Source of the DNA: Humulus lupulus
Lineage: Eukaryota > Streptophyta > Magnoliopsida > Rosales > Cannabaceae
Length of the DNA: 64,000 nt
Reading direction: 5' to 3'
Assembly: GCF_963169125.1 (NCBI RefSeq)
Contig: NC_084798.1
Coordinates: forward strand, 168,545,980 to 168,609,979
The number at the start of each line of letters is the position of its first letter. Positions within the stretch are counted from its first letter, which is position 1. This document shows positions 1 to 12,959 of this stretch, in pieces. A model generated the notes under the pieces. It ran no database searches. It saw only the letters and a list, made by a program, of their open reading frames with translations, and had not been told where the DNA came from. The translations under genes were made by a program, and so were the position numbers.

Positions 1-1095
1 CCAGATGCCTTACTGATGAAACTGCCCCCAGCCCGACCAGGGCGGGTCTCCCGAGCAGCACATTGTAGGCAGATGGTAAGTCTACTACCACGAACTCCAT
101 TATCTTGGTCACCGAGACTGGATAGTCTCCCAAGGTCACGGGGAGCTCAATGGATCCCATACAGGCGGTTCCTTCTCCTGAAAAGCCGTACAAAGTAGTT
201 GCACATGCTTTCAGGTCGCGAAGGGAGAGTCCCATCTTCTCGAGGGTTGCTTTATAAAGGATGTTGACTGAGCTCCCATTATCTATGAGAACTCGGTGGA
301 CCCTTTTATTGGCCAGCTGAAGAGTAATGACCAGCAGATCATGATGAGGGAACTGAACATGGGAGGTGTCTTCCTCGGTGAAGGTTATTGGTTGTGTTTC
401 AATCCTCTGGCTTTTTGGTGCCCTAGGTTCGGGTTCATGAGGAGACCCGTCCCCTGTCTTTAACTCATTAACATATCTCTTTTGGGCATTCCTGCCTCCT
501 CCTGCGAGGTGAGGCCCTCCCAAGATGGTTATTACATCCTCTCCATCTATCGGCAGGGGCCTGTCCTCTTCCCGAGCTCGGGAGTTATTGTTTTGTGTCG
601 TCGGAGGCGTGGCTACTCTCTGGCTCGCGACCGTCTGACCAGTACTCTGTCTTTTGACATATTGCCGGAAGTAACCTCTCGAGATCAACCCTTCGATCTC
701 GTCCTTCAATTGTCGATATTCATCTGTTGTATGCCCGGTGTCTCTGTGGAACCGACAATATTTACTGGAATCCCTCTTGGATTTTTGATTTCTCATCGGG
801 TCCGGACGCCTAAAGGGGACCTGGTTTTCATTAGCCAGGTATATGTTCTCCCGAGACTCATTGAGCTCGGTGTATACTCTAAACACGGAGAAATACCTCT
901 CCCCTTTCTTTTTCTTTCCTCCCTCAGCTTCGGGGTTACTTCCTTCTTTCTTTTTTCTCTTGGAGGGGTTCTCCGTGGTAGGCTTTGGAGCTGCTGGGTC
1001 CGCCGAGGTTGAGGCAGAGTTGATGTTTATCGTTGTAGTTTCGGACTGGGGAGTCGCTTTGAGCGTCGACCTCGCTTCCTCTACATGACAAACCT
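1..1095 (-). pseudogene. Ty3/gypsy gag C-terminus and aspartic protease, partial
   Basis: A frame of about 364 codons without a stop runs from about 1095 to base 1 on the minus strand, continuing gag in a shifted frame. It begins with EEARSTLKATP, passes a Lys/Arg-rich stretch, and holds YCRFHRDTGHTTDEYRQLK, the zinc-binding-like motif that follows gag in many plant gypsy elements. Near the left edge comes the protease signature VLIDNGSSVNILY, where the usual D-S/T-G is D-N-G, followed by a second conserved block (AYNVLLGRP) typical of the retropepsin fold. The coding quality is good, so apart from the single frameshift this is a fairly young copy. It has no start of its own. A programmed frameshift instead of a mutation cannot be excluded from one copy. 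Confidence 0.8.
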
Positions 1096-1947
1096 CTGCG
1101 CTCGTCTGTTAAACTCGGTTATTGACCTTACCGGTTTCCCTTGCATGTCGTCCCAAAGGGCACTTCCCGGTAATACACCAGCTAGGATAGCCATTAGGTG
1201 CCCACTGTCATCCACGTCTTGAGCTCGGGCTACTTCCAGATTAAATCTTGTTAGGTAACTTTTTAGTGTTTCGCCCGGTTGTTGCCGGACGTTAGTTAAG
1301 GTGGATGCTTCTGGTCTGACCCCCATCATTGCTCTGAACTGCTTCTTAAAGTCTTTAGACAACTGCTCCCATGAGGTTATTGAGTGTCTCTTATATTTTT
1401 TGAACCAACTTTTGGCAGGTCCTGCCAATGATGTTGGAAACAACATGCACCTGAGCTCGTAACCCACGTTACTGGCTCTCATGATAGTGTTGAACGTGCT
1501 CAGGTGACTACACGGGTCGGTCTTTCCTTCAAACGTTGGGACGTGAGGAATCTGAAACCCTTGAGGAAATTGAGTGTTGGAAATATGGGGAGCAAACGGC
1601 TCGAGCTCCTGGTCAGAGTCCTCATATCGACCATTTCCTCGTTCATTCTTTAAAAGCCTAAAGGCTCTTTCGAGCTGATCGATTCTTTCTTGGACTGGGT
1701 CAGTAGGAGGTACTGTTTGGAATTGATTGTCATTGATCGTGATTCCAGGCTCGCGTCTCTGCGAGGGATCTCTACGCCTATTCAAGCGATCCCTTAGGTC
1801 CGGATTTGTTTGATCTCCATTACCCCAACTCTGGTTCAGATGATTTCGCAGGTCGGGACGATTCTTGCGGCTTCCAGTTTTATTACGACCTCGGTCATGT
1901 TTACTGACGGACCTGGTATCTCCGGACTCATCACTGGTGAAACTCAT
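1096..1947 (-). pseudogene. Ty3/gypsy gag (retrotransposon gag domain), frameshifted at its 3' end
   Basis: The frame opens with ATG at 1947. It holds an Arg/Ser/Asn-rich N-terminus of about 100 residues and a gag core with FPTSLAGPAKSWFKKYKRHS, WEQLSKDFKKQF, LTNVRQQPGETLKSYLTRF and an AILAGVLPGS stretch, all typical of the plant Retrotrans_gag family. The open frame continues upstream of this ATG for tens of codons, so the true start may be further out. The frame ends at a TAG near 1092, directly after QRFVM. The adjacent frame then stays open to the window edge. A one-base deletion near 1095 explains this best, because adding one base would link the two frames at the usual gag position. The function would be capsid formation in the cytoplasmic virus-like particle of the element. 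Confidence 0.85.
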
Positions 1948-2470
1948 TGCTCGGTTATTTCGTAATGGATTCTTCCCACGTCGCCTCGTCTCCGCCGTGC
2001 GAGACCGAGACGTTTGACTTTTCTCAGATGGAGCGCCTCTTCGCTCCTGGAAAGTCTCCCTGTTTTCTTGTCTTTCCCCTGCACGCCCTTCATCCTGACC
2101 TCGAACGGGTTGAGCGTTCCTGCGAGGGGGCGAAGGATATCTTATGGGTGATGGAGGGAACCGTATAGGGGACGGTGGATGCCACCCTTGTCGCGGCCTA
2201 GAGGGTCACATGGCTTCGAGGTCGTACGCGTGTCAGGCTCGGAACCCTTGATCCGACATCATCCCTGATGATAGATGCGTCTCGGAAGCCACCTTCGAGA
2301 TCATGAATATTTCGAGGTCGCCATGTTCGAGGTTGTATCGAGCCTTGAAGGCTCGATATTCAATCCTGGAGCATACTTTAAACCTTATGAGTCCACTCGC
2401 TGCGAATCCAACTTTCGAGGTCATATTTAACATAGCTCGAAATCTGGGTATAACAATAAGTATGAAGTAT

Positions 2471-3692
2471 TTAGTTTTGCATTAAATATTATTATAGGGG
2501 ATAATTCCAGCAAAACTACTTAAGTAGTTACAATTCTTGCAGTTAAATACCTATGTAAAGATTTTGATGTCAAAATTACTCAAGTAGTTACAATTCTGTC
2601 ACTTAAATACCCATGTAAAAAATTTGATGGATAAACTACTTAAGTAATGGATTTTCTTGTACTTAACTCACTCTGTTGAGTCACTATTAAAACTAACCTT
2701 ATGAGACACGTGACAGCCTCCAATATGTCCGTTTTTTAATTTTTAAATATTTTAAAATTAATTAAAAATTTCAGAAAAAAAATTCCCAAAACAATTAAAT
2801 AACATATTTTAAATTCATAAAAAAATTAAAATATGTATTTTAAAAACTAAAAAAATAACATTAATTTAATGAAAAATCTAAATAAAAATCATAAAAATTT
2901 CATTTTCATTTTGATTAAAATCTAACTTATATGATACATAATCTTATTTTTTATTAAAAATATTATCTTTTATATTTAAAAAGAAAATATGTTTTTTTAT
3001 TTATTTGATCTAACTTATATAAATATATATTCATAGTGAATTATAAATATATTATATATGTGCGTTGTGTGTAAATAAGTATGATTATATATAAGTACAT
3101 AAGAAATTAGAATAACATTTATCTTCTATATCAAGAATAAACAAATTTATTCTCCAACCATGACGGTGTAATTTGAATAATATCACAAATGTAATGTATC
3201 TTAAATACGGTAGTTTGTGATCTAAAAATTATCATATTATATATATTTTTAAAAAGAAATCATAAACAAAGTTTTAGTTTAATTTTTCTTTTGATATGTT
3301 ATGCATTCTTTTATATATAATATTGTTTATTTGTTTAAAATTTATATGATAAATATAGAAATTTAATAAAAATAATTAATAAATTTTATAAATAAAATTA
3401 AGCAAAGATGTTGTTTGTATCTAGTATATATAAACGTATTTAGCCTTTGATAATTTTGAATATGTAATCAAGTAAAATAAAGGTGGGAGATGACAAATAG
3501 TTTTGCAATTTTATTTTTAATTTGGTGCAACAAAGTTGTTCGAAAATGCATTTTGCCAAAGTTCACACTACCGAAAACCAAGTAGTAGAACATCATTCAC
3601 TAAAAAACAAAAGTTAAAACATTTTTGTGAAACTGCAATTATTGATCAATTCCGTAATATATATAGCTGATCATTTTGTACGTAAAAAAAGG
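2471..3692. other. AT-rich intergenic DNA
   Basis: Very AT-rich spacer between the gypsy remnant and the 3' end of the reductase gene. At 2495-2690 a motif of the type AAACTACTTAAGTAGTTACAA recurs about three times with roughly 60-70 base spacing, a weak local repeat. I see no coding potential, RNA gene or element border in the rest. Confidence 0.6.
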
Positions 3693-5155
<1,463 letters not shown>

Positions 5156-5194
5156 ATTTTGGGATTCCTTTGATATTGTGTGTATATGGATGTA

Positions 5195-5218
5195 CTATAT
5201 ATAGGGACGATTATATAA
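5195..5218 (-). promoter_or_regulatory. TATA-box candidates for the reductase gene
   Basis: On the minus strand CTATATATAG lies at 5204-5195, about 40 bases upstream of the start codon at 5155, and a second AT-rich TTATATAA lies at 5218-5211. If the first is used the 5' leader is short. A direct repeat containing AGGGACGATTATATAA occurs here (about 5203-5218) and again near 5269-5284, so the upstream region carries a duplicated copy of the second TATA-like motif. Confidence 0.45.
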
Positions 5219-5289
5219 GTGGGGTATATGCCTTTGTCCCCGCCGCCAGTAAGAGTGTCTTTGTTTAGGGACGATTATATAAATGGTTT

Positions 5290-5844
5290 GAAGATGAACC
5301 AGAGAGTGAAATCTAGAAGAAAAGTCAAAGGCCGGACTAAGGTTCGCCAAATAGAAAACTGTTATTAATTAGTGAAAAACAATAAGAAGCAGAAAAAGGA
5401 GACGACAAGATGAGGATATAAATGCCGGTGAAGAGTTTGAGAAAGGTTAGATGCTTTTTGACCACAAAACATTATTTATGTCAATGAAAAATATATATAT
5501 AAATAACTAATAATATCATTTAATTTTTTTAATGACCTCAATTGTTATATTGAGATTATGTATTTAGGGATGGTTTCGTTAGACACATGATTTTACATTA
5601 ATTCTAGTCCATAGGATCAAATGAAATCTAACGGTATTTATATTAAAACACAAGTCATAAAAGGATCAAATTCAAACAACTTAGTTATATACATCTTTTT
5701 TCGCTTAGTCTGTCCATCACCACACTCCACCATTACTGTCCACCTTCATTCGCCACCACATATTGATGCCTCCGGTCTCCACTATTTTAGTCGCCGCCGC
5801 CTTCCGTGACCTTCCTGTCACTGCCATACAGTGACGGTGTCATA
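5290..5844. other. Upstream spacer of the reductase gene with a dispersed repeat
   Basis: AT-rich DNA with no gene. The part at about 5680-5815 (CTCCACCATT, CCACCTTCATT and a GTCGCCGCCGCC-like stretch) clearly resembles 47270-47390, on the same strand. It is probably a copy of an interspersed repeat and not a gene, because the short frame through it has no recognisable domain. Confidence 0.5.
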
Positions 5845-6060
5845 CAGTGACGGAGATAGGGGGGCCAGAGGTGGCCATGCCCCAACTTTTTCTTAATTTT
5901 TTATTAGTTATATCAATTATTTAATTAGTTATTATTTATTAAGTTTGGACTTAAAGTGAAAAAATATAAAGCAATTGTTGAAGGCCCATAATTGCTTAAA
6001 TGTGACTTTTTTTTTCTCACAATCAAAATATATATTCATTATAAAAAAGTTTATAATATC
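5845..6060 (+). mobile_element. hAT transposon terminal fragment
   Basis: CAGTGACGGAGATAGG starts at 5845 and is followed by a G-run, GCCAGAGG and GGCCATGCCCC. This is the typical terminal layout of plant hAT elements (CAGTGGCGGA-like inverted repeat, then a run of G). A near copy, CATACAGTGACGG, sits just upstream at 5826. Only AT-rich DNA follows, with no transposase, so this is an end left after truncation. The right limit is arbitrary. Confidence 0.5.
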
Positions 6061-7039
6061 ATACACTCTAAAAAAATAAACATCATGATAGAAAGAAGGG
6101 AAATCTTCTAGCCATGCAAATTCATCGTCTACCCTAAAGCATGCACTATTTGAACGTGACCCATTTTATTTGTTAGTAAATTTGGTATTGTTGACGGTAA
6201 GAACTTGTCAATCAAGTTAGATAGGAAAATTTCTTATCTTAAAAGTAAATGAAGAGCTGTGAAGAAACTTAGAAGAACTTAGGGTAGCTATCTGAACTTA
6301 GAATCAAGTTGTAGAGTGAAAATGGAGAGAATATTCATATCACTCAAGAATTTCTGGTTACAATGCATCATTTTCCCGAACCCTTTCTTATAGTTCAAGG
6401 AAGATTCTATTTATAGGGGAGCTCTAATGGCCCTTAGTACAAAAACGGTCTTAAGGGGACAAAGAGGTGGTGGTATGACAGGGCACCTCAGAGGATCATA
6501 GAGTAGGCATTAGTGGTGTCGGGCTCCAGATATGTCGAGCCTGAGATTTGTCTGAGGCGTGAGAGCAGGTGTGCCTCCTCTTAGTACTTTGAACGATCAC
6601 TACTCTCCTGAATTATGTACGGCCACTACTCTTCGGATGGTCGTTTCTGGTTCGTGCTCCATACTACTCGGGCCTTTTTCTTACATCTTCTTTACCCATG
6701 CCTTAATAAGTCCTTGAGAGCTTGAGTGTAAGACATTTATAGCTCGAGGTCGAGGAGGTACTTTTCCTCCAGGCTATAGGGACTCTTTGAGCTTATTTCC
6801 TTTCAAGCTTGGTGATGGCCTTAAGTTGGTATTCCAAGTTTGTTGATGCTGCCCAAATCATCTCCTTGGCTTCTAGGGAGTCTTGCACACGTTTCATGGT
6901 CCGGGGAGGGGTTGAACCTGTGCTTGGGCTTCAGGGGGGCCCTGATCTCGCCCTCTAATCTCGCCCCTATGCTGAGCTTGCCCCCAGGTCGCCCCTAGGT
7001 GAGCTCGCCCCCTGAGCTCACCCTTAGGATACTACAAGA

Positions 7040-7472
7040 AAAAGACTCTACAACGACGACTTTTGTCATCACTGTAGATCAAGAAGTCGTCGCGGTAGTT
7101 GTACAGTGACGACCTGTCATCACCAAAACGGTGTCGCTGTAGGTCCGTATGTGTAGCAACCTACAGTTTTTCATCGCAGTAGTGTTTTACTACAGCGACG
7201 ACATGTCGGTCGCAGTATGGAATCTTTTTTTTCGGTTGGATTGGGATATTGCGACTACATGTCATCGCTGTTGGTGGTTGCAAAATTTCAAAAGCTCCTA
7301 CAGCGACCACATCTCATCACTGTAGGCCCGTCGACCGCCCCATCTACAGTGACAATATGCCATCGTTGAAGAGTGTGGGTTTATATGCCTACAATGACAC
7401 CAGTGTCATGAAAACTTAGATTTTTGTGTTCAGCATGCACCCTACAGCGACGACATGTCGTCGCTGTAGGTA
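7040..7472. repeat. CACTA 1 left subterminal palindromic repeats
   Basis: About eight diverged copies of a unit built on CTACAGCGACGACATGTCGT with the complementary half TCGCTGTAGG. The best copy (7442-7469) is close to a perfect 28-base palindrome. Matching units sit at the other end of the element. In En/Spm elements such arrays are binding sites of the TNPA-type protein; here that role is inferred from position and family. Confidence 0.8.
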
Positions 7473-7673
7473 TACAATTTTAAAAAAAAAAATTAATTAA
7501 TTAAATTCATTAAATTTTATTTAATAAAATATTAAATATTAATTAAATAATAAAAACAATTTAACAATATCCATAGTCTCCAAAATGTAAGATAACAAAA
7601 CATAAGTAGTATTGTCTCCAAAATAAATAAAAACACAAAATATTAATAAGTTCAAAATAATAATATAATAAAA

Positions 7674-9292
7674 CTAAATGTCATCAAAATCAATTCCAAA
7701 GTCTTTATCGTTGGGCTGTTATGGTGGCAGTGGTGGTTGTGGCTGGTGAGGTTGTTGTGATTGAAAGCTTACCATCATGGACTGTATCATATTCATGTCC
7801 AAGTTGACAGGCTGAAATTGTGGAGCTTGGATGTTCGGCTTTGTTGCTTGCAAAAATTGTTGCATTTGCTGGAAGTTGTTGTTCTAGGTCATAAAGGCTT
7901 GACTAAAGTGTTGAATCATGAACTGGAAAGCCTCAGGTGGTATCGTTGGAGGGCCAACTATGGTGGACAGAAACGGTGATGCCTCTGATTGTGAAGAGAA
8001 TTCGGTGGCGCTTGAGGCAAAGGTACTAGTGCCCTTCAACTTGCATCCAATACCTCGGTTGTGGCCACGATGTTGACCAAGTACCTTTGAGACGACTTGT
8101 GTCTCATTGACAGTGGCACTTCCTGCTTCAAATTCAGGTTGAGATTGGGATTGGGATTGTGTCTGGACTTCTTGCTGCAAGGCATCCTGCAGTTTAGAAA
8201 CAAGACAATTAATACATAATATAATTGAATATTATACATTAATACAAAACTTAGAAAGTTAGTTACATATGCATCCTTAGCATTTGTGTTCACCCATCCA
8301 TGTGTCGGATGATTGTGCATGTCATGGAACGTATCGATAATGTTGGGCAGTTCCTTAGTCTGAAGATTCATCTTTAGAAAACAAAATTTAATAAAATCTC
8401 AGTTAAATATTGAAATTATTATTAAGATAACTTAAAATATTTCAAATTATCTATATATTTTTATTTACCTTCTTAAATCAAGCAAAAGCATAAGAAGTCG
8501 ATCCATGGAGACTTGGATACTTCTATTTTGCTCTATTGGCTGCATTTGCCTTTGAGGGTGCCATGAACTGTGGAGTGGTGAAAATGTCAACCAACTTCTG
8601 CCAACTCTCATTTTCCATGTCCTCCGCTGGATTCTTTTTGGCTGTCTTGATATCATCATACCCTCCATGTTCATCGGAGTGTCTTTTCTTGCGACCTTTT
8701 CTATCCTTGTAGCGATCCTGAAACTCTCGCTCAATCCCAGTCTCTATCAGTCGCCACTCAGAGAAAGCTTGGGGAAGAATGAAAAGTTCCTTAAAAAAAT
8801 GGTGAGATTTTTTAAATTATAAAAAAATATATATTACATGTGAATGAGTAGATAAATTTACCTCAAGTTTTTGCATCAATCCAATCTTGTGCTCATCTGG
8901 AATACTCTGCCACAAGTCATAATATAATGGGACATGGTGACCAATAAGGTTACCAATAAATCTCGTGAACAATGTCCCAAAATCACCAACTGATTTGTAG
9001 GTTCCCTCCTTCAGATCAAATTGTAGAACCAATGGATCTTTATTGTCGTTGACGAGCTGCTGCAAATTTTTGGATCGAGACCGACCTCTTCTTTTTGCGG
9101 GAGCCGCTGCATATGTTAATTAAACATTACAATTAAATTGAATAAAATAATAACAATTTGTCATTTATTGACAAAAAGATAGACTAATTATAGTATATTA
9201 CCTGTCTCATAGGAAGTAAGAACTCGCGTGGGATCTGGAGGAGGAGGATCTGCTCCATCACCGCCATGAGAATGAGCAACAGTAGCAGACAT
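7674..9292 (-). pseudogene. Transposase_24 (Ptta/En/Spm, TNPA-like) gene with several stops
   Basis: The first exon runs from ATG at 9292 to a GT donor after 9202 (Gly/Asp/Pro-rich). A second exon to about 8863 carries KRRGRSRSK, GTYKSVGDFGTLFTRFIG and VPLYYDLWQSIPDEHK. The third (about 8790-8470) carries IETGIEREFQDRYKDRKGR and a WQKLVDIFTTPQF block. The fourth has GWVNTNAKDAY. The last has ETQVVSKVLGQHRGHNRGIG and a Gln/Pro-rich tail ending in FGIDFDDI at 7674. This order matches plant Transposase_24 proteins. In-frame stops occur in exon 3 (two) and in the Gln-rich tail (two). At least three replace a Gln codon (TAG or TAA for CAG or CAA). The protein would bind the subterminal repeats. 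Confidence 0.8.
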
Positions 9293-9489
9293 ATCTTTGC
9301 AGTTTAAATAATTATTAGCTTAAAATCAGTTATAGTTGGAGAATAATTACATAACTTAAATAATTTCGGTAATGTATTTGAAACTATTGAAATACAAATA
9401 TTGTTGAGAAAAGTCATATATTGATTGAAAAGTCTTGAAATTTAAACTTACACATTAAACATACAAATATGAATATGCATAAGAAAATA

Positions 9490-11676
9490 TTATTCCTCAT
9501 CAATGTCAATTCCTACATCATCATCTGTATCTTCTAAATCATCTTCACTAATTTCGTCATCATCATCGTCATTGATGAAATCATCATCCACATCCGGAAC
9601 AGATCGAGACGTTTCCCCACTTATGCTAGTGTGACTAGGTCGACCCAAATGCATAATCTCCAACTCTCCTAATTCTACATTGAGTACAAAATTTGATGCA
9701 GTGCTATCATGCATGACATCAACCTCGTTATCATCATCAATACTTGGATGATCCCAGATCTTTCGATGATTGAATTCTTCTACTACCTTCCAATTTTTCT
9801 TTCTTGAAGGATCTTCCAAGTAGAAAACTTGGTTTGCTTGAGTGGCAAGAATAAACTGATCGTTCTTGTACCATTCAGAATTAATCATGATACTAGTTAT
9901 GTTATTCTCAGTCACACTTTGACTCTTGCTTGCATCGGTGATAAACCATTTGTATCGAAACAATACCACAGAGTAACCATGGGAATAGCATAACTCTACA
10001 ATCTCCTCAAGTTGGCCATAGAAAGTGAAACCATCGGTTCCTGGCACCGAAACTCCACTATTTTGAGTGGTACATCTTTCGTCATGACTATGGACCAAAA
10101 ACTTCACACTGTTAACAATGCCATTCGTGTAGGAGTATGCATTCTGATTGGACCTGTTTGCTAAAGAAAATAATTCATCAGTACACTCAGGTGATTGCAC
10201 TTGTCGCAAATGACCCATCTATAGAGTATGACACAAAAAAAAGAAAACACAATGAGATGAGTATTAATCGATACAAATTTCGTAAGAATTCTACAGTTTC
10301 GATAATTTATCTTCAATTTAAACCAGCTAGGGAAATCATTTTGAAGATTTATGTTTGAATTTTCTCGAAAGCATTCACTATATAGCACAAGGATTAAGGT
10401 AAGATAACATTTTGTCATGAATTAAATTTAATGAATTAATATATGTGTTGAGCTACTTACTCCATATATGGTTGGATTTCAGGGAAATTGTTGAGAACAA
10501 ACCATTCTGCTTCTTTTTGATGAAGATAGTCAAGGGATATGATTTTCTTTTTGCTACTTGAATGACATTGTTATTCAAAAACTGACAACTGTCTTTTAGG
10601 AATAACAATATCCTCATTTCTTTTTGGACGATTAAATTTAGTCTGTACGACTTGAAGATATTGCGAACAAAAAGTCAAAGCTTCATCGACAACATAACCC
10701 TCCGCTATAGAACCTTCAGGGCGCGCCTTATTCCTGACATAATTTTTCAACTTCTTCATACATTGCTCAAACGAATACATCCACCTCATGTAAACTGGTC
10801 CTCCCAGGATAGCTTCTTGCGGTAAATGAAGAGTTAAATGAATCATTATGTAAAAAAAGGCTGGAGGAAAAATCAACTCCAACTTTCACAAAATTTGTAT
10901 CACTTGATCTTCTACATTCTCCATGTCCTTAACAACCAATGTACAAGCACAAATTTGCTTAAAGAAATTGAAAAGTTCAATGATTGTCTTCGAAATAGAC
11001 TTATCCAAGTAGCCTTGAACTCCTACCGGCAACAGACTTTGCATAAGAATGTGACAATCATGGGATTTCAACCCAACAATGTTGCCATCACTGTCAGTTA
11101 CTTTCTTAAAGAAATTTGAACTGAAGCCATCAGGAAGTCTAACTCCTTTTATGAACTGACAAAAAAACCGTCTATCATCCGGTGTGAAAGAGTACATAGG
11201 ATGTGCATCATCTTCGCCAAGAAGTTCAAGGAAGACAACCAAGTACAATCAAGGTATAACTCAGCTTCGACCTCTTTAAACAGGTCATTAAATTGATTCT
11301 TCAAACTATTTCCACCACCATCTGAAATTCCTTCATTTACGTCTTCTTCGTTAGTGTCTTGTTCACCAATAACATCATTGATGATGTCAATCATCTCATC
11401 AGTCACTGGAGCCCCGTCGTCCACTACTGGAGGCATATCAACTTCACCGTGGTAGGTCCACTTCACGTATCGATGTAGAAACTCATATCTGTGTATGTGA
11501 ACCTCCACCACATCCAATTTCTGATTCAGCATATTGACACACTAAACGTATGGACATTTGACTTCTCTCAAAGCATTTACATGATTCTTGGCCATTTGTA
11601 TAAATGCTTGAAGACCATTCCAAAACTCATCAGAGTAACATCTTCTATTAGTTTTCCAACTCTTGCCAATCGTCAT
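9490..11676 (-). pseudogene. TNPD-like CACTA transposase, catalytic core deleted
   Basis: Reading from ATG at 11676: a transposase-associated domain (CY-DEFWNGLQAF, AKNHVNALREVKCPY, then HRYVKWTYHGE) interrupted by a TAG near 11553, an acidic linker, then ELYLDCTWLSSLNFLAKMMH. After that the frame passes straight to DDRRFFCQFIKGVRLPDGFS and GLKSHDCHILMQSLLPVG, and on to a DUF4218 region (MELIFPPAFFYIMIHL, RWMYSFEQCMKKLKNYVRNKARPEGS, 10882-10571). The last exon (10218-9490) is DUF4216 (VHSHDERCTTQNSGV, FYGQLEEIVELCY, VLFRYKWF) with a long acidic tail. The several hundred residues of the TNP2 transposase core that normally sit between the first domain and DUF4218 are missing, at about 11240. 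The gene therefore cannot encode an active transposase. Confidence 0.8.
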
Positions 11677-11679
11677 AAC

Positions 11680-12800
11680 TGATTCAAGTGGAAAATAAAT
11701 TATCACAATGTGATAATCATAAAAAAAAACTACCTTTATTTGCTAATAATTTTATGAAATTTTATGAATATATATTATCAAAATTTATGAATATATATTA
11801 TTGCTAGTTATGAATGTATTATAAAGTTTCATTATACAATCAAATATTTAATTATAATTATTATTATGTTATTTAATAATTATAAAATTCTTAATATAAT
11901 TTTTTCACTTTTTATTTTTTTTAAAATAACAATAAAGTTTTATACTTGTAAAATTATTATTTTAATTTACACTTTATAATTTTTTTAATTAATTTTTATT
12001 AGTTGCTTTAAAATTTATTAATTAAAATTTTTAATCACACTACTTTGTAATACTTTATTTTTCTAAATCTACAAAAGTTCGGCAACATAACGACTGTAAT
12101 CTAGCATATCCCAAAATTTAAAATCTGCATAAAAACATATAAACCAGTCCCAAAATATACATAAAATTTAATACAATCATTTGAATTCATAAATAAACAA
12201 TAAAAAAATATTATAAACATACTCACAAATCAACATATTATTTATATAACCTAATTTATATATAATTCAAAACAAAAATTTTATTTAACCTAACATATAT
12301 ATAATTGAAAACAAAAAATTATAATAAACATCTAATCATATTAATCTAACCTACCACATAATTTAAAAATAAATTTCACATTCACATTTATATACATATA
12401 AACATATTCACATAATCACATTTATATACATATATTTAACCTACCATACATTTTTTTATAACATAACATTTAATTAAATTAAATTAACATAAAACAAAAT
12501 TAAAAATCACAAATATAATTAAATTAACAATACAAATTCCTAAAATGAAAAAAAAATTCAACACTATCTAAAATAAGCAATTACACAATTAAAAACATAA
12601 TTTAACCATTAATCAATCACAAAATATTTAAAAAAAAAATTACCCAAGGCTCTGGCTAGGGGATTATCCAAAGGCAAAGGTTCGGGATGGTGATCCAATA
12701 CCCAAATCTGAAAAAGAAAACAAAAAAAAAATGTCAAAACTCATTTCCACCAAATACAAAATACACACATATATTAAGAAAAAAATACATAATAAATGAT
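11680..12800. other. AT-rich interior of CACTA 1
   Basis: Extremely AT-rich, low-complexity DNA (many TTTATAT and ATTAAAAT runs) upstream of the transposase genes. I see no coding potential. Around 12643-12710 a slightly GC-richer patch with splice-like AG and GT sites could be an untranslated exon. Confidence 0.5.
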
Positions 12801-12959
12801 ATAATAGCAAGATAGTGGGTTTAGACTACCGAAACATGGGAGAAAGTGGCCAAAATTGGGTTGGGCGGTGTTGGACAGCTTTGGGAGGTAGAGAAAAATA
12901 AAGATTTCTCTGTTTTTTTTTTTTGAAGAAAACAGAGGAGAATGAGGAAGAAGGCCTCT

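Larger units (their letters stand above)
1..2470 (-). mobile_element. Ty3/gypsy retrotransposon, 5' part, cut by window edge
   Basis: Minus-strand element whose gag and protease frames occupy 1947 down to 1 and run off the window. The stretch 1948-2470, upstream in element orientation, is GC-richer than the AT-rich DNA beyond it and is rich in TCGAGG/CTCGA words, as expected for leader plus LTR. I could not place an exact LTR end or primer-binding site. The right limit is set by the abrupt change to AT-rich DNA near 2470. Reverse transcriptase and integrase would lie to the left of base 1. Confidence 0.75.

Noticed and set aside
482..1012. Long plus-strand open frame
   Set aside because: Antisense to the gag-protease frame of the gypsy element, which has clear motifs; the plus frame has none.
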